The position numbers and the translations under genes are program-made. Below the pieces are notes generated by a model. It saw nothing but the letters and a program-made list of their open reading frames with translations. It did not search any database and was not told the origin of the DNA. Of a stretch of 46,805 bases of DNA, positions 16,309-26,686 are shown in pieces (within the stretch, counting starts at the first letter, position 1; every line of letters starts with the position of its first letter). This DNA is from Betaproteobacteria bacterium RIFCSPLOWO2_12_FULL_64_23 (GTDB taxonomy: Bacteria > Pseudomonadota > Gammaproteobacteria > Burkholderiales > SG8-39): NCBI GenBank assembly GCA_001770575.1, contig MERK01000083.1, forward strand, positions 1 to 46,805, written 5' to 3'.

Positions 16309-18393
16309 TCACCCGCGTTTTCTGAGCGCGTCGGCGTAGAGCCGCGCCTCGACGTAGCGCACCAGCGCCCTGGTGCCGCGCCCGCAGTTGCGAAACACGC
16401 AGACGCCTTGATCCATCAGGCCCGCGGACATCGCGTCATAGAGCGTGCCGCCGTCGATGATGCCGACGACCGGCTTGTCGTTGCGATTGACTATGGGCGG
16501 CATCAGATGCACCGTGCTTTTCGCGTCCTTGATATCATAACCGGGCCGCAGCTTGCTCTCCTCCAGCGCCCGCACCGACGGGGCAGTCGGGTCCAGCCCG
16601 ACCACGACCGCGTCGATGTTCGGATCCTGCAGGAAAGCCTCGGTGATCTGCAGGTGGGCTTCGTCATCGGCGCCGGGATTGATGTCGATGGGGTTTCTGA
16701 CTTCCACCAGCGCGTCCAGTTTCTTCGCCACCAGGATCTCTTCCACGCGCTTGACCGTGTCCGCTTCCAGGGCGCCCATTTCCATCGAGAAGTTATCCGA
16801 TTCGATCGAGTCGGCCATGCCGACCGCCTCGAAACCCGCACCGCTGATGGCGCCCAGGCGCTTGCCGTGGATTTCCTTTTGGTGCAGCGCGCCGGCGATG
16901 TAGAGCAAATCGTCGAAGCTGGTGAAATCCTCGGCGACGATCGCGCCGGCCTGGCGCACCACCGACTCAAACAGCGTCGGACCACCGGCAATGGACGCGG
17001 TATGGCCCATGACGCCGCCCGCGCCCGGAGCGGTCTTGCCCGATTTGTAGACCACCACCTGCTTGCCGTTTACCACCGCCCTGCGCACGGCCTTGGCGAA
17101 GTCGAGTCCGTCCAGGTCTTTGAAACCTTCGACGTATATGCCAATGGTTTCGATCTCCGGCCGCTCGCAAAAGTAGCTGAGCAGGTCGCCGTGAGTGAGA
17201 TCGGTCTGGTTGCCCAGGGCCAGCATGTAGCGCGGATCAAGCCACGGGTTCTGGCTCAGGCGGGTGATCATGAACGCCCCGCTCTGGCTCAGCATGACGG
17301 AATTTCTTTCCGCTTTCTTTTGCGGCTTCGGCAAGCGCTCGAGGGGGATGAACCAGGAGTCGTAGGAACCCGGATGCGACACCACGCCGAGGCAATTGGC
17401 GCCGAGGAAAATCGGCCCGCCGCCGACCTTGGCGTGGGCGGCATTGATCCTGAGCGCCAACGCCGCGGCGGGTTCCCTGCTCTTTTTCGTCTCACCCAGA
17501 CTGCCGGGAATCAGCATCACCGATTCCACCGCGTCGGTGTCGATGATTTCATCCACCAGGTCATAGACGGCACTGGCGGCCACCGCGACGATCAGCAGAT
17601 CGAGCTTTTGCTCCAGCGCTTTCAGGCTTTCTACGCACCTGACGCCATCGATCTCCTTCTCGCCCGGACGAATGATGGTCATGCGCTCCTTGCCGTAGCC
17701 GCTGCCCATCAGGTTGCGCAGGATAATCCGGCCGAAATTCATGCTGCCGGCGGAGACGCCGATAATGCCGATCGAGGCCGGGTGAATCAGCTTGTCGATC
17801 TTGTGGATCGGGCGGCGGAGACGGCCGGCAATCGGTGCGCCAAACTCGCACCGAGCCCGGTGCACCACCAACCGGTCGCCGACATGCACCGGATCGAGCT
17901 CCAGGGCCCGCAGCACGACGGCTGCCGCGGGATCGCCCGGTGCATACGCGCTTGCGAGCGCAAGCAGCCGTTCGAAGCAGGCCATGAGCTGCGCATCCGG
18001 GTGCGGCAGTCCTCCGCGTTTGACCAAGCCGGCCAGCTTTTGATAGGCAAGCGTGCGTTTGAACAGTCCCAGAAAATTCCCGGCATCCGTCAGCGCGGCC
18101 GCGGCGTATACCGAGGCGCGATCTTTCCTGAAATTATTTTCATCCGCTTCCGCATCGGGCCCGCCCAGTCCGGCACTGAGAACCATGCCGAATTCGCGCG
18201 TGTTGTTCAGGCTGATGCGCACTCCGACCGCAGGTGGCGCAGCGCCGTCCTTGAATCCGATGGCGAGACCGGATAACAGGGCGCCGAGCTCGGCGCTGTC
18301 GAGCGCGTCGCGCCCCGCGGCCGCGGCCTGCCGGAAAATTGCCGCGCTTCCTGAAATCAGCGAATCCGCGCTGGAGTTGGATGAATGCTGCAT
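16309..18393 (-). CDS. ADP-forming acyl-CoA synthetase-like protein
   Basis: A 694-residue protein. Residues 1 to about 215 resemble the ATP-grasp (beta) part of NDP-forming acyl-CoA synthetases, with NTREFGMVLSAGLGG and LELDPVHVGDRLVVH. From about 225 come the CoA-binding domain (ASIGIIGVSAGSMNFGRI) and succinyl-CoA ligase-like domains (GANCLGVVSHPG, SQSGAFMITRLS, YKSGKTAPGAGGVMGHTASIAG with the expected phospho-His). GGAGCC precedes the ATG at 18393. In the pad operon it could make an arylacetyl-CoA, or recover ATP from one as archaeal enzymes do. The domain order (beta before alpha) and the short ATP-grasp part are notable. Confidence 0.75.
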   Translation of the reverse strand: MQHSSNSSADSLISGSAAIFRQAAAAGRDALDSAELGALLSGLAIGFKDGAAPPAVGVRISLNNTREFGMVLSAGLGGPDAEADENNFRKDRASVYAAAALTDAGNFLGLFKRTLAYQKLAGLVKRGGLPHPDAQLMACFERLLALASAYAPGDPAAAVVLRALELDPVHVGDRLVVHRARCEFGAPIAGRLRRPIHKIDKLIHPASIGIIGVSAGSMNFGRIILRNLMGSGYGKERMTIIRPGEKEIDGVRCVESLKALEQKLDLLIVAVAASAVYDLVDEIIDTDAVESVMLIPGSLGETKKSREPAAALALRINAAHAKVGGGPIFLGANCLGVVSHPGSYDSWFIPLERLPKPQKKAERNSVMLSQSGAFMITRLSQNPWLDPRYMLALGNQTDLTHGDLLSYFCERPEIETIGIYVEGFKDLDGLDFAKAVRRAVVNGKQVVVYKSGKTAPGAGGVMGHTASIAGGPTLFESVVRQAGAIVAEDFTSFDDLLYIAGALHQKEIHGKRLGAISGAGFEAVGMADSIESDNFSMEMGALEADTVKRVEEILVAKKLDALVEVRNPIDINPGADDEAHLQITEAFLQDPNIDAVVVGLDPTAPSVRALEESKLRPGYDIKDAKSTVHLMPPIVNRNDKPVVGIIDGGTLYDAMSAGLMDQGVCVFRNCGRGTRALVRYVEARLYADALRKRG

Positions 18394-18434
18394 GGCGCTG
18401 GCTCCGTTTTGCGCCGCTGGACCGACGGCGGCGG

Positions 18435-19271
18435 CTATCTGGTGCCGCGCACCGGCAGGTGCGGCAATGCGAAACCCTGGTTGTAGGCGGCGCGGGTGAT
18501 CAGCACGAACTTGAACTGCCAACCTGTCGCAAGCGCGGCAACGCCGGCCAGCAGCACGGCGATGCGCGCGATATCCGGCGCGAACCAGCCGGCGAGCAAC
18601 AACGCCAGCGGCGCGATGGTGCCGAACTGGATCAGGAGTTTTCCCGCCCGCTCCAGCACCGCCAGCGCCGGACGCACCGCACTTTTCGTCACGCCACCGC
18701 GATACATCGACCAGGCGAGAGCGCGCGCAATCAGCGCCAGCGAGAAATACCCCAGAACGCCCCGGGCCGGCGCGTCGAACAGCGCGGCCAGCGCGACCAA
18801 CAAGCCGGCACCTTCGGCGAGCGCAGTGGTGAACACGAGCCAGATCAGCGCCGGGACGCGCCACGCCGGTATGCCTTTGGCCGCCTGCAGGATGCGGCCC
18901 TGGCAGTAGGCGAAGACCAGTGCGGCCAACGCGGCCGCCTGCGCCAGCGGCCGGCTGGCGAGCCACACCGCAGCCAGTCCCAAGGCGAACACCAGGCCCG
19001 CCGCAAACGATTCGCGCGTCATCCAGGAAGTGAACGGATTGAAACCGACGTTCAGCGCGCGCAGCGGCCGTCCGATCTCGAACCAGACCGAAACCAACCC
19101 GGCGCCGATCAGCGCCATCCCGAGCAGGAACTCCGCGCGCAGCGCGTTCCCGCCGAGGCCGGAGAAGGCCGCAATGGTCAGCAGCCCGGCGCCGGCGCCG
19201 CCGAAAATGAAATTAAGGGCAGCGCGGAAATCCCAGTTGCTCTGCTGCCAGGGCTTCGGTCCGTAGTTCAT
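18435..19271 (-). CDS. padD: Phenylacetyl-CoA:acceptor oxidoreductase, membrane subunit
   Basis: A 278-residue polytopic membrane protein of the DmsC/NrfD type with about eight hydrophobic segments. It starts MNYGPKPWQQSNWDF, and the ATG overlaps the padC stop (ATGA). In Thauera and Azoarcus the third Pad subunit anchors the enzyme and passes electrons to quinone. Predicted size, about 29 kDa, is close to the known 26 kDa gamma subunit. Gene order B-C-D is conserved here. Confidence 0.85.
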   Translation of the reverse strand: MNYGPKPWQQSNWDFRAALNFIFGGAGAGLLTIAAFSGLGGNALRAEFLLGMALIGAGLVSVWFEIGRPLRALNVGFNPFTSWMTRESFAAGLVFALGLAAVWLASRPLAQAAALAALVFAYCQGRILQAAKGIPAWRVPALIWLVFTTALAEGAGLLVALAALFDAPARGVLGYFSLALIARALAWSMYRGGVTKSAVRPALAVLERAGKLLIQFGTIAPLALLLAGWFAPDIARIAVLLAGVAALATGWQFKFVLITRAAYNQGFALPHLPVRGTR

Positions 19272-19930
19272 GCCGCCGCCTCCTCCCCCTTCTTGTCCCA
19301 GATGTAGTAGAACCCGGGTCCCGTGCCCAGCTCCTCGTGCATGCGGAAAGTCTGATTCTCGGCAAGCAACTGCGACACGTTGCTGTGCGGATCCTCGATG
19401 TCGCCGAAACTCAGCGTCTGGGAGATGCAGGCGTTGACGCAGGCCGGCGTGGCTTCGGGATCGATCCCCGGCGTCAGGCCTTTTGCCATGCCGGCGTCGA
19501 TGCGATCGGCACAGAAGGTGCACTTGGTCGCCACCGCCAGCCGCTTCGGATCGAAGCCCTGCTTCTCGGCCGCCGTCGGCTTGCCGTAGGCGAAGCTCGC
19601 GCGGTCGGTCTTGTAGCGCGCCTGATAGGGGCAGGCGACTGCGCAATAGCTGCAGCCTATGCACAGGTCGTAATCGATGGTGACGATGCCGTCCGGCCTT
19701 TTTCTGGTGGCGGTGGACGGGCACACGTGCATGCACGGTGGCTCGTCGCAATGCATGCAGCCGACCGGAACGAAGGCGCGCTTCACCGCCGGGTACTCGC
19801 CCACTTCCATGTCGAGCACGCGCCGCCACTGCACATCCGGCGGAGTCGCGTTGGCCTGTTTGCACGAGGCGGTGCAAGTCTGGCAGCCGACGCAGCGGCG
19901 CAAATCCGCGACCATGGCCCAGCGGGTCAT
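19268..19930 (-). CDS. padC: Phenylacetyl-CoA:acceptor oxidoreductase, Fe-S subunit
   Basis: A 220-residue ferredoxin-like subunit with four [4Fe-4S] motifs: CVGCQTCTASCK, CMHCDEPPCMHVCP, CIGCSYCAVACP, and CTFC with a distant CVNAC. This is the DmsB/PhsB arrangement that links a molybdenum subunit to a membrane subunit. It overlaps padB and padD by ATGA at both ends. Size, about 24 kDa, agrees with the known beta subunit. Confidence 0.88.
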   Translation of the reverse strand: MTRWAMVADLRRCVGCQTCTASCKQANATPPDVQWRRVLDMEVGEYPAVKRAFVPVGCMHCDEPPCMHVCPSTATRKRPDGIVTIDYDLCIGCSYCAVACPYQARYKTDRASFAYGKPTAAEKQGFDPKRLAVATKCTFCADRIDAGMAKGLTPGIDPEATPACVNACISQTLSFGDIEDPHSNVSQLLAENQTFRMHEELGTGPGFYYIWDKKGEEAAA

Positions 19931-22677
19931 GGTTTAGCTCCCGCGCGTTTCAGGCTCACGCGCACGATGTCCGCGCCCGAACCGGTGGCATCGGTCAGTT
20001 CCAGCGACATCGGCACCAGCGAGTTCATGCTGGGTACGCCGAAATCCCTGGCGAACGGCGTCGCCCAGTGATCGAACTGCCCCAGCAACAGCAGCGTGTC
20101 GGGGCGTATGCCCTGGCGCACCACCGCCCTGGCAGTGACGCTGTGCAAAGGCGTGGCGATCTCGACCATATCGCCATCTTCCACGCCCATTTCGGCGGCA
20201 ATGCCGGCATTCAGGATCACGCCGCGATGACCGGAAACATTGTCGGCCACTTCCTTGATCAACTGGATACCGACGTTGTTGCCCCAGGAATACTGCATGC
20301 TGCGCGAGGTCAGCAGCCAGAACGGAAAATCCTTGGTCGTGCCGCCCATCTTCACCAGGGATTTTTCCCATATGCCGGGGAAGTCCTTCCACACCGGCAG
20401 CGTCTGATACTCGGCGAGCTGCTCGTTCCACCACTGCATATCGTTCTCGTGCAGCCGGTTGCCGAGTTCCTTGCCGATGCGGTACAGGCGCTCCTGATAC
20501 GGCATTTCGAAACGCAGACCCTGGGCCACCATGGTGGGATACAGATACCAGTCAGCATGCGGAAACGGCTTGGTCGCGAGCCCATGCTCCTTCCACCAGT
20601 CCAGCCCATGCGCCTGTTTTCCGCCAGTCAACTCGGCGCTGGCCGCTTTGCACACGGCGTCCCAGATCCCGTCGCGGCCGTGGGCGCGCTTGGTATCCAG
20701 GGAAAAATCCCAGTCCGCGCCCTTCAGCGGCACCCCGGCCGAACCGTGGTTGATCGAAGCGTTATATTCCTCCAGCAGACCGGTGCGGCGCGCGAGTTCG
20801 GTGGCGATGTCGGTGAAATCGCGCGCCTCGCCCTGCGCCGCCACCACCGGCTGGCGCAAAGCGTAGCCCTCGTGCTCCCAGAACTGCTCGATGTACTTGG
20901 AGCCGCCGATGCGTATCAGCTGCAGGCTTTCGAGGTCGGTCGCGTCCGGCAGCAGGATGTCCGCCATGTGGTTGGTCTCGTCGCGCGTGTACGCCATCGC
21001 GACCACAAAGGGAAAGCGCGCCATGGTCGCCGATACGTTCTTGGTGTCCCAGAACGAAATCGCCGGATTGCTGCGGTAGACGAACCACAGCTCGGGCAGC
21101 GTCACCGTGGGCAAACCCTTGGGGGTTTCCTTGAGAAACATCCAGGAAAAATGCGTAGGCCCGAGTGCCTGGCTCCACGGCCCGTTGGCCGCAAGCGGCA
21201 CCATGCTTCTGTAGGCGTTGCGTATATTCGGCCGCGCGCTCCAGTGCTCGCGATCGGTAGGATTCATCGGATAGTGCATGAATCCGTCCGCTCCGGGCGT
21301 CACGCTCTCCAGCCGCTCCGCCAGCGGGCGGTTGAGCCGCACCGTAGTACCCAGCGTGCCGCCGGGAACTTCCAGGCCGCCGACCAGGGTGGCGAGCAGA
21401 GTGCGCGCCCATACGCACTCGAAGCCGCCCCAGCCGTTGTTCACCGTCTTGCCCAGGGCCACCGCCACCGGGCGGTAGGGCAGCGTCTTTCCTTCGATTT
21501 CTATGGTTGTCCCGACCTGCGCGTGATCGAGAAACTCGTTGGCTATGCGGCGCATGGTCGCTGCCGGCACGTCGCAGATGCCTGCAGCCCACTCGGGCGA
21601 GTACGGCTGCATGTGAGCGACCAGCTTGGCGAAAGAGGGACTGCCTTCCAGCCTGCCTTGCGCCAGCACTTCGGCATCGGCGCCGATTTCCAGCGCGTCG
21701 CAGCCAAAGCTGCCTTCCAGGGCGGGATCGCAGCCGGGCGTGTCGAAGCTCACCGCTGCGTTGCGCGTCAAATCCCATAGCAAGGGTTTGCGCGTGGTCG
21801 CATCGCGCAGGAAAAATCCGTTTGCGCCGACCAGATAGGGCGAGTTGCTGTGCTGCTTGAGAAACGCGATGTCCAGCCGCTCGCGCGCGGCTTCATGCAG
21901 CATTACATGGATCAGCGCGTAGAGGAAAGCGGGGTCGGTCTTGGGCCGGATCGGCACCCATTCGGCCGAGCAGGCGCCCGTCACCGACAAATGCGGCTCG
22001 ACTTGCACCCGTTTCATGCCGCGTTCGCGCGCATTGGCGTGGCGCCATACGCCGACCACTCCACCGGAGGCTTCGACGTTCGCGCCGCAGGAGATCACGT
22101 AATTGCACATCGGCGTGTCCGGGCAGACGGTGAACGCGCGGTGCCAGAATTCGCCGTACAGATGCTCGGAGTGGGTGCATTTCACGCCTTGTCCCGAGCC
22201 GAAACCCATGTCCACCGGGCCCCAGGCGGCAAGGAACGCGGGGAAAGTGCCCATGTAGGACTGCGGCGTGCCGCCGCCGCCGAAATTCGCGGCGACCTTG
22301 GGGTAGCCCGAGGCGTCGAGCAGACCCGCCTCCATGATCGACCGCAACTTGACCGCAATGGTGTCGAGCGCCTCGTCCCAGGAAATGGCGACGAAACCCG
22401 GATCCTCGTTTCTCCCCTTGTTCGGGTTGCTGCGCCGCATCGGCGTCAGCACCCGGTTCGGGTTATACGTCTTTTGCACCAGGCCGTAGGCCTTGACGCA
22501 CACCTTGCCGCCGCCCGGATGCACGTCGCAGGCGGCGAAGTTCGGTTCCACCTCGGTGGCAACGCCGTCGACGATTTTCACCGTAAGCAGATCCGGACCC
22601 GCCACGCACTGGTAACAGTAGGTCGCGCGCTTTCCGGACGACGCAAGCTTCGCGGCGACTTGCTCCGTTGTGTTCAT
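19927..22677 (-). CDS. padB: Phenylacetyl-CoA:acceptor oxidoreductase, molybdenum subunit
   Basis: A 916-residue DMSO-reductase-family protein. With PadCD it oxidises phenylacetyl-CoA to phenylglyoxylate and reduces quinone. The ATG at 22677 follows CAGGAGATTGGGTC; the open frame continues upstream without homology. There is no twin-arginine signal, so it acts on the cytoplasmic side. The N-terminal cluster cysteines appear to be C21, C24, C50 and C60; position 28, where the family usually has the third Cys, is Pro. Landmarks include GSGQGVKCTHSEH, PDTPMCNYVISCGANVEASGG and NHMADILLPDATDLES. The pad assignment rests on B-C-D order, sizes, nearby paaK and the benzoyl-CoA context. Confidence 0.85.
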   Translation of the reverse strand: MNTTEQVAAKLASSGKRATYCYQCVAGPDLLTVKIVDGVATEVEPNFAACDVHPGGGKVCVKAYGLVQKTYNPNRVLTPMRRSNPNKGRNEDPGFVAISWDEALDTIAVKLRSIMEAGLLDASGYPKVAANFGGGGTPQSYMGTFPAFLAAWGPVDMGFGSGQGVKCTHSEHLYGEFWHRAFTVCPDTPMCNYVISCGANVEASGGVVGVWRHANARERGMKRVQVEPHLSVTGACSAEWVPIRPKTDPAFLYALIHVMLHEAARERLDIAFLKQHSNSPYLVGANGFFLRDATTRKPLLWDLTRNAAVSFDTPGCDPALEGSFGCDALEIGADAEVLAQGRLEGSPSFAKLVAHMQPYSPEWAAGICDVPAATMRRIANEFLDHAQVGTTIEIEGKTLPYRPVAVALGKTVNNGWGGFECVWARTLLATLVGGLEVPGGTLGTTVRLNRPLAERLESVTPGADGFMHYPMNPTDREHWSARPNIRNAYRSMVPLAANGPWSQALGPTHFSWMFLKETPKGLPTVTLPELWFVYRSNPAISFWDTKNVSATMARFPFVVAMAYTRDETNHMADILLPDATDLESLQLIRIGGSKYIEQFWEHEGYALRQPVVAAQGEARDFTDIATELARRTGLLEEYNASINHGSAGVPLKGADWDFSLDTKRAHGRDGIWDAVCKAASAELTGGKQAHGLDWWKEHGLATKPFPHADWYLYPTMVAQGLRFEMPYQERLYRIGKELGNRLHENDMQWWNEQLAEYQTLPVWKDFPGIWEKSLVKMGGTTKDFPFWLLTSRSMQYSWGNNVGIQLIKEVADNVSGHRGVILNAGIAAEMGVEDGDMVEIATPLHSVTARAVVRQGIRPDTLLLLGQFDHWATPFARDFGVPSMNSLVPMSLELTDATGSGADIVRVSLKRAGAKP

Positions 22678-22833
22678 GACCCAATCTCCTGTAGCTGCCG
22701 GCGCGACGTCACCGCGCCGCCTGCCTGCGATGAAATCATAGACTCCGTCGCGCGCACAGTGCTTGCCAAATTCGTCCCTGCGTGGCGTGTCTTTGGCATA
22801 TAATTTCTCACAATCAAACATTTGAGGTGTTTT

Positions 22834-23313
22834 ATGCCAACAATTGCACTCGACCGCACGGACCGAAAAATCCTGGATATTTTGCAAAAGGAGGGCAGGC
22901 TGAGCAATCTCGAGCTCGCCGAGCGCGTTGCGCTTTCGCCCTCGCCCTGCCTGCGCCGCCTCAAGCGCCTGGAACAAACCGGCGTGATCCGCCAATACGT
23001 AGCGCTGGTCGATTCACTCAAGGTCGGACTCGGCCTGCTTGCCTATGTTTCAGTGAAACTGGAAAAGCGCGGCGAAGGCGCGGTGAAGGCGTTCGCGCGC
23101 GCGGTGCAGAACTGGCAGGAGGTGGTGGCCTGCTATTCCATGACCGGCGATCTCGACTATCTGTTGCGGGTACATGTGGAGGATCTGGAGCACTACTCGC
23201 GCTTTGTCATGAATTCGCTGCTCAAGCACCCCGGGATCACCGATGTGAAATCCAGTTTTGCGCTGGAGCGGGTGAAAGACACGACGGCGCTGCCGCTGGC
23301 GCACCTCGTCTAG
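22834..23313 (+). CDS. Lrp/AsnC-family transcriptional regulator
   Basis: A 159-residue regulator: helix-turn-helix at about residues 8-55 (LDRTDRKILDILQKEGRLSN, then LAERVALSPSPCLRRLKRLE), followed by an AsnC ligand-binding domain. It is divergent from padB, 156 bases away, so it probably regulates the pad operon and itself in response to an aromatic or amino acid. A TATAAT box at 22799-22804 lies upstream; the -35 is weak. The ATG at 22834 follows TTGAGGTG. Its stop shares the four bases CTAG with the livF stop on the other strand. Confidence 0.88.
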   Translation: MPTIALDRTDRKILDILQKEGRLSNLELAERVALSPSPCLRRLKRLEQTGVIRQYVALVDSLKVGLGLLAYVSVKLEKRGEGAVKAFARAVQNWQEVVACYSMTGDLDYLLRVHVEDLEHYSRFVMNSLLKHPGITDVKSSFALERVKDTTALPLAHLV

Positions 23314-24010
23314 AGTCCAAGGTAAGCCTCCTTGACCTGCTCGTCTTCGAGCAACTCGGCGCCGCTGCCGGAGAGCACCACGCGGCCGGTCTCGAGCACG
23401 TAGGCGCGGTCTGCAACGGCCAGGGCCGCGCGCGCGTTCTGATCCACGAGGAAAATCGTGGTCGAAGCCGCCTTGAGCGCGCGCACGCAGGCGAAAATCT
23501 CCTCCACCAGTTTGGGTGCGAGCCCCATGCTCGGCTCATCGAGCAACAGCAACCTCGGCAGCGCCATCAGCCCCCGCCCCATGGCGAGCATCTGCTGCTG
23601 GCCTCCCGACAGCGTTCCCGCCGGCTCGCGGCGCTTTTGCTTGAGCACCGGGAACATCGCGTACACCCGCTCTATTCCCTGTGCCGCTTCCGCCTTGCTG
23701 CGCAGGTAGGCGCCCAGACGCAGATTGTCCTCGACCGACAGCGGACCGAACACCTGCCGCCCCTCCGGCACCTGCACGATGCCCAGGCGCACGCGTTTGT
23801 CCGGGGCAGCGGCAGTAATGTCCGCGCCGTCGAAGCGTACCCGCCCCGCACTCACCGGCTGCACGCCCGAGAGCGCGCGCAGCAGCGTCGTCTTGCCCGC
23901 GCCGTTGGCGCCGACCAGCGCCACCAGTTCCCCCTCGCCCACGTGCAGGTCGATGCCCTTCAGCGCCGGGATGCGCCCGTAGTGGCTGCCCAGTCCCTCG
24001 ACCTCGAGCA

Positions 24011-24014
<4 letters not shown>
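23310..24014 (-). CDS. livF: Branched-chain-type ABC transporter ATPase LivF
   Basis: A 234-residue ABC ATPase. Walker A GANGAGKTT, signature LSGGQQQMLAMGRGLM, Walker B LLLLDEPSMGLAP, and the LivF-like C-terminus with VKEAYLGL. Start overlaps livG (ATGA at 24014). It is the last gene of a complete livKHMGF set. Given the neighbours the substrate may be an aromatic acid or phenylalanine rather than leucine. Confidence 0.92.
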
Positions 24015-24792
<778 letters not shown>

Positions 24793-24796
<4 letters not shown>

Positions 24797-25770
24797 GTGC
24801 CGCTCCCCTCGCCGGAGGAAGGCTGTTGCCGGCGCGACTGGAACAGCCGCGCCAGACTCGGCACCACGCCGCGCGGCATGAAAATCATGGTGCCCATCAT
24901 CACCGCGCCGAACAGCATCATTTCGTAGTCCTCGAACGCCGCCAGCAGCTGCGGCAAGGTGGTCAGCACGGCCGCCCCGACCACCGCGCCGAAGGTCGAG
25001 GCCATGCCGCCGAACACCACCATGGTCACCAGTTCGATCGAGTGCAGGAACGCAACCTTGCCCGGCGTGACGAAGCCGGAGTAATGCGCGGCCAGGCTGC
25101 CGGCGACGGAAGCGAACACGGCCGAGATCACGAACGCCATGACTTTGTGCTCGGCGGCGTTGATCCCGACCACCTCGGCGCCGACCTCGGAACTGTGCAG
25201 CGCGCGCAGCGCCCTTCCGGCCGGGGACTCGATCAGGTTGAGCGCGAGCCATACGGCGACAAGCAGCAGGGCGCCGACGACCCAGTACCAGATGCGCTCG
25301 CCCTGCAGCACGAAACCGCCGATGCTAAGCGGCACCACCGCGATCCCGTCCGGACCGCCGGTATATTTGTCCTCGGTGGTGATGACCATGAAAATGATGA
25401 CCCCCAGGCCGAGCGTGGCCATGGCGAGATAGTGGCCTTTCAGCCGCAGGATCGGCCGGCCGACTAGGTAGGCGAGCGCCGCCACGGCGAGCGTGGTGGT
25501 GAGCATCGCCGCGAGCGGCGGCCAGCCGTAGCGCGAGGCGAGAATGGCCGAACCGTAAGCGCCCAGGCCGAAGAAACCCGCGTGACCGAGGCTGATCTGC
25601 CCGGCATAACCGATGAGCAGGTTCAGGCCGACGCAGACGATGGCGTTCAAGCCCACCAGGACCGCGATGTCGTAGAAATACTTGTTGGTCAGGGCGAGCG
25701 GCAACAGCGCGATCACCACGGCGAGCGCCAGCAGCCCTCCGGTGCGCGGCGAGGCAAGACGCGCCAGCAT
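24793..25770 (-). CDS. livM: Branched-chain-type ABC transporter permease LivM
   Basis: A 325-residue permease with about nine to ten membrane segments and the family motif GYAGQISLGHAGFFGLGAY. I start at the ATG at 25770 (MLARLASP), five bases after the livH stop; the frame extends upstream into livH without homology. The C-terminal tail is basic and Gln/Ser rich. Confidence 0.9.
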
Positions 25771-25774
25771 GGGA

Positions 25775-26650
25775 CTAGACGCGTTCGCCGCCGCGCTTGC
25801 CGAACAATCCGCTCGGCATGAAAAACAGCACCGCAAGGATGATCACGAACGCGATCGCATCCTTGTAGGCCGAGGACAGGTACCCGGCGCTCATGGTCTC
25901 GGTGATGCCGAGCGCAATGCCGCCGACCACCGCGCCGACCCCGCTCCCCATGCCGCCGAGCATCGCGGCGGCGAAACCTTTCAAGCCCAGCATCACGCCG
26001 ACGTCGTAGGACGTGGTAGTGATCGGCGCGATCAGGATGCCTGCAACCGCGCCCAGCGCCGCCGACAGGCCGAACGACAGAAACAGCACCATGCGCACAT
26101 TGATGCCGGCCAGCTGCGCCGCGAGGCGGTTGTGGGAAGTGGCGAGCATCGCCTTCCCCAACAGGGTACGGCCGAAGAACCAAGACAGCGCAAGCACGAC
26201 TGCGAGCGTGACGCCGAGTACCCACAGGCTCTGCGGCAGAATGGTGGCGCCCGCTATCGTGATCGGCGCATCCCCGGTAAATGGCTTGAGCGCATGGAAG
26301 CGTTTGTCCCAGATGATGGTCGCCAGCCCGCGCAGGAAAATCGAAGCACCGATGGTGATGATGATCAGCGTGACCACCGAGGCGCCGCGCGCCGGCTCGA
26401 CCGCGAATTTCTCCAGCGCCAGGCCGACCAGCGCCGCCGCAGCGACCGCCAGCGGAATTGCCAGCAGATAGGGCAAGCCCACCGCGATGAGCGAGACCGT
26501 CGCCATGCCGCCGATCATCACGAATTCGCCCTGGGCGAAGTTGATGACGTTGCTGGCGTTGAAAATGATGGAGAAGCCGAGTGCAACCAGTGCGTAGATC
26601 GCGCCCACCGTAAGCCCGGTGAGCAGGTACTGCGTGAACTGCGCGCTCAT
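25775..26650 (-). CDS. livH: Branched-chain-type ABC transporter permease LivH
   Basis: A 291-residue permease. Family landmarks are GAIYALVALGFSIIFNASNVINFAQGEFVMIGG near the N-terminus (residues 17-49) and GLKGFAAAMLGGMGSGVGA near the C-terminus. GGAGG lies upstream of the ATG. It follows livK by 36 bases. Confidence 0.92.
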   Translation of the reverse strand: MSAQFTQYLLTGLTVGAIYALVALGFSIIFNASNVINFAQGEFVMIGGMATVSLIAVGLPYLLAIPLAVAAAALVGLALEKFAVEPARGASVVTLIIITIGASIFLRGLATIIWDKRFHALKPFTGDAPITIAGATILPQSLWVLGVTLAVVLALSWFFGRTLLGKAMLATSHNRLAAQLAGINVRMVLFLSFGLSAALGAVAGILIAPITTTSYDVGVMLGLKGFAAAMLGGMGSGVGAVVGGIALGITETMSAGYLSSAYKDAIAFVIILAVLFFMPSGLFGKRGGERV

Positions 26651-26686
26651 GTTGCCGCCGCCTCCCCCATCACCGCAAGGCGGTGC

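Noticed and set aside
15889-18276. 795-codon plus-strand frame opposite the acyl-CoA synthetase-like gene
   Set aside because: It mirrors a real gene on the minus strand; composition is His/Asp/Ala rich and no domain is recognisable.
22678-22995. N-terminal extension of padB to 22995
   Set aside because: The extension runs through the Lrp gene and the divergent promoter region, has no homology, and the ATG at 22677 has a good ribosome site.
23310-23313. Shared CTAG stop of Lrp and livF as a regulatory device
   Set aside because: CTAG naturally gives TAG on both strands; convergent four-base overlaps are explained by compact packing.
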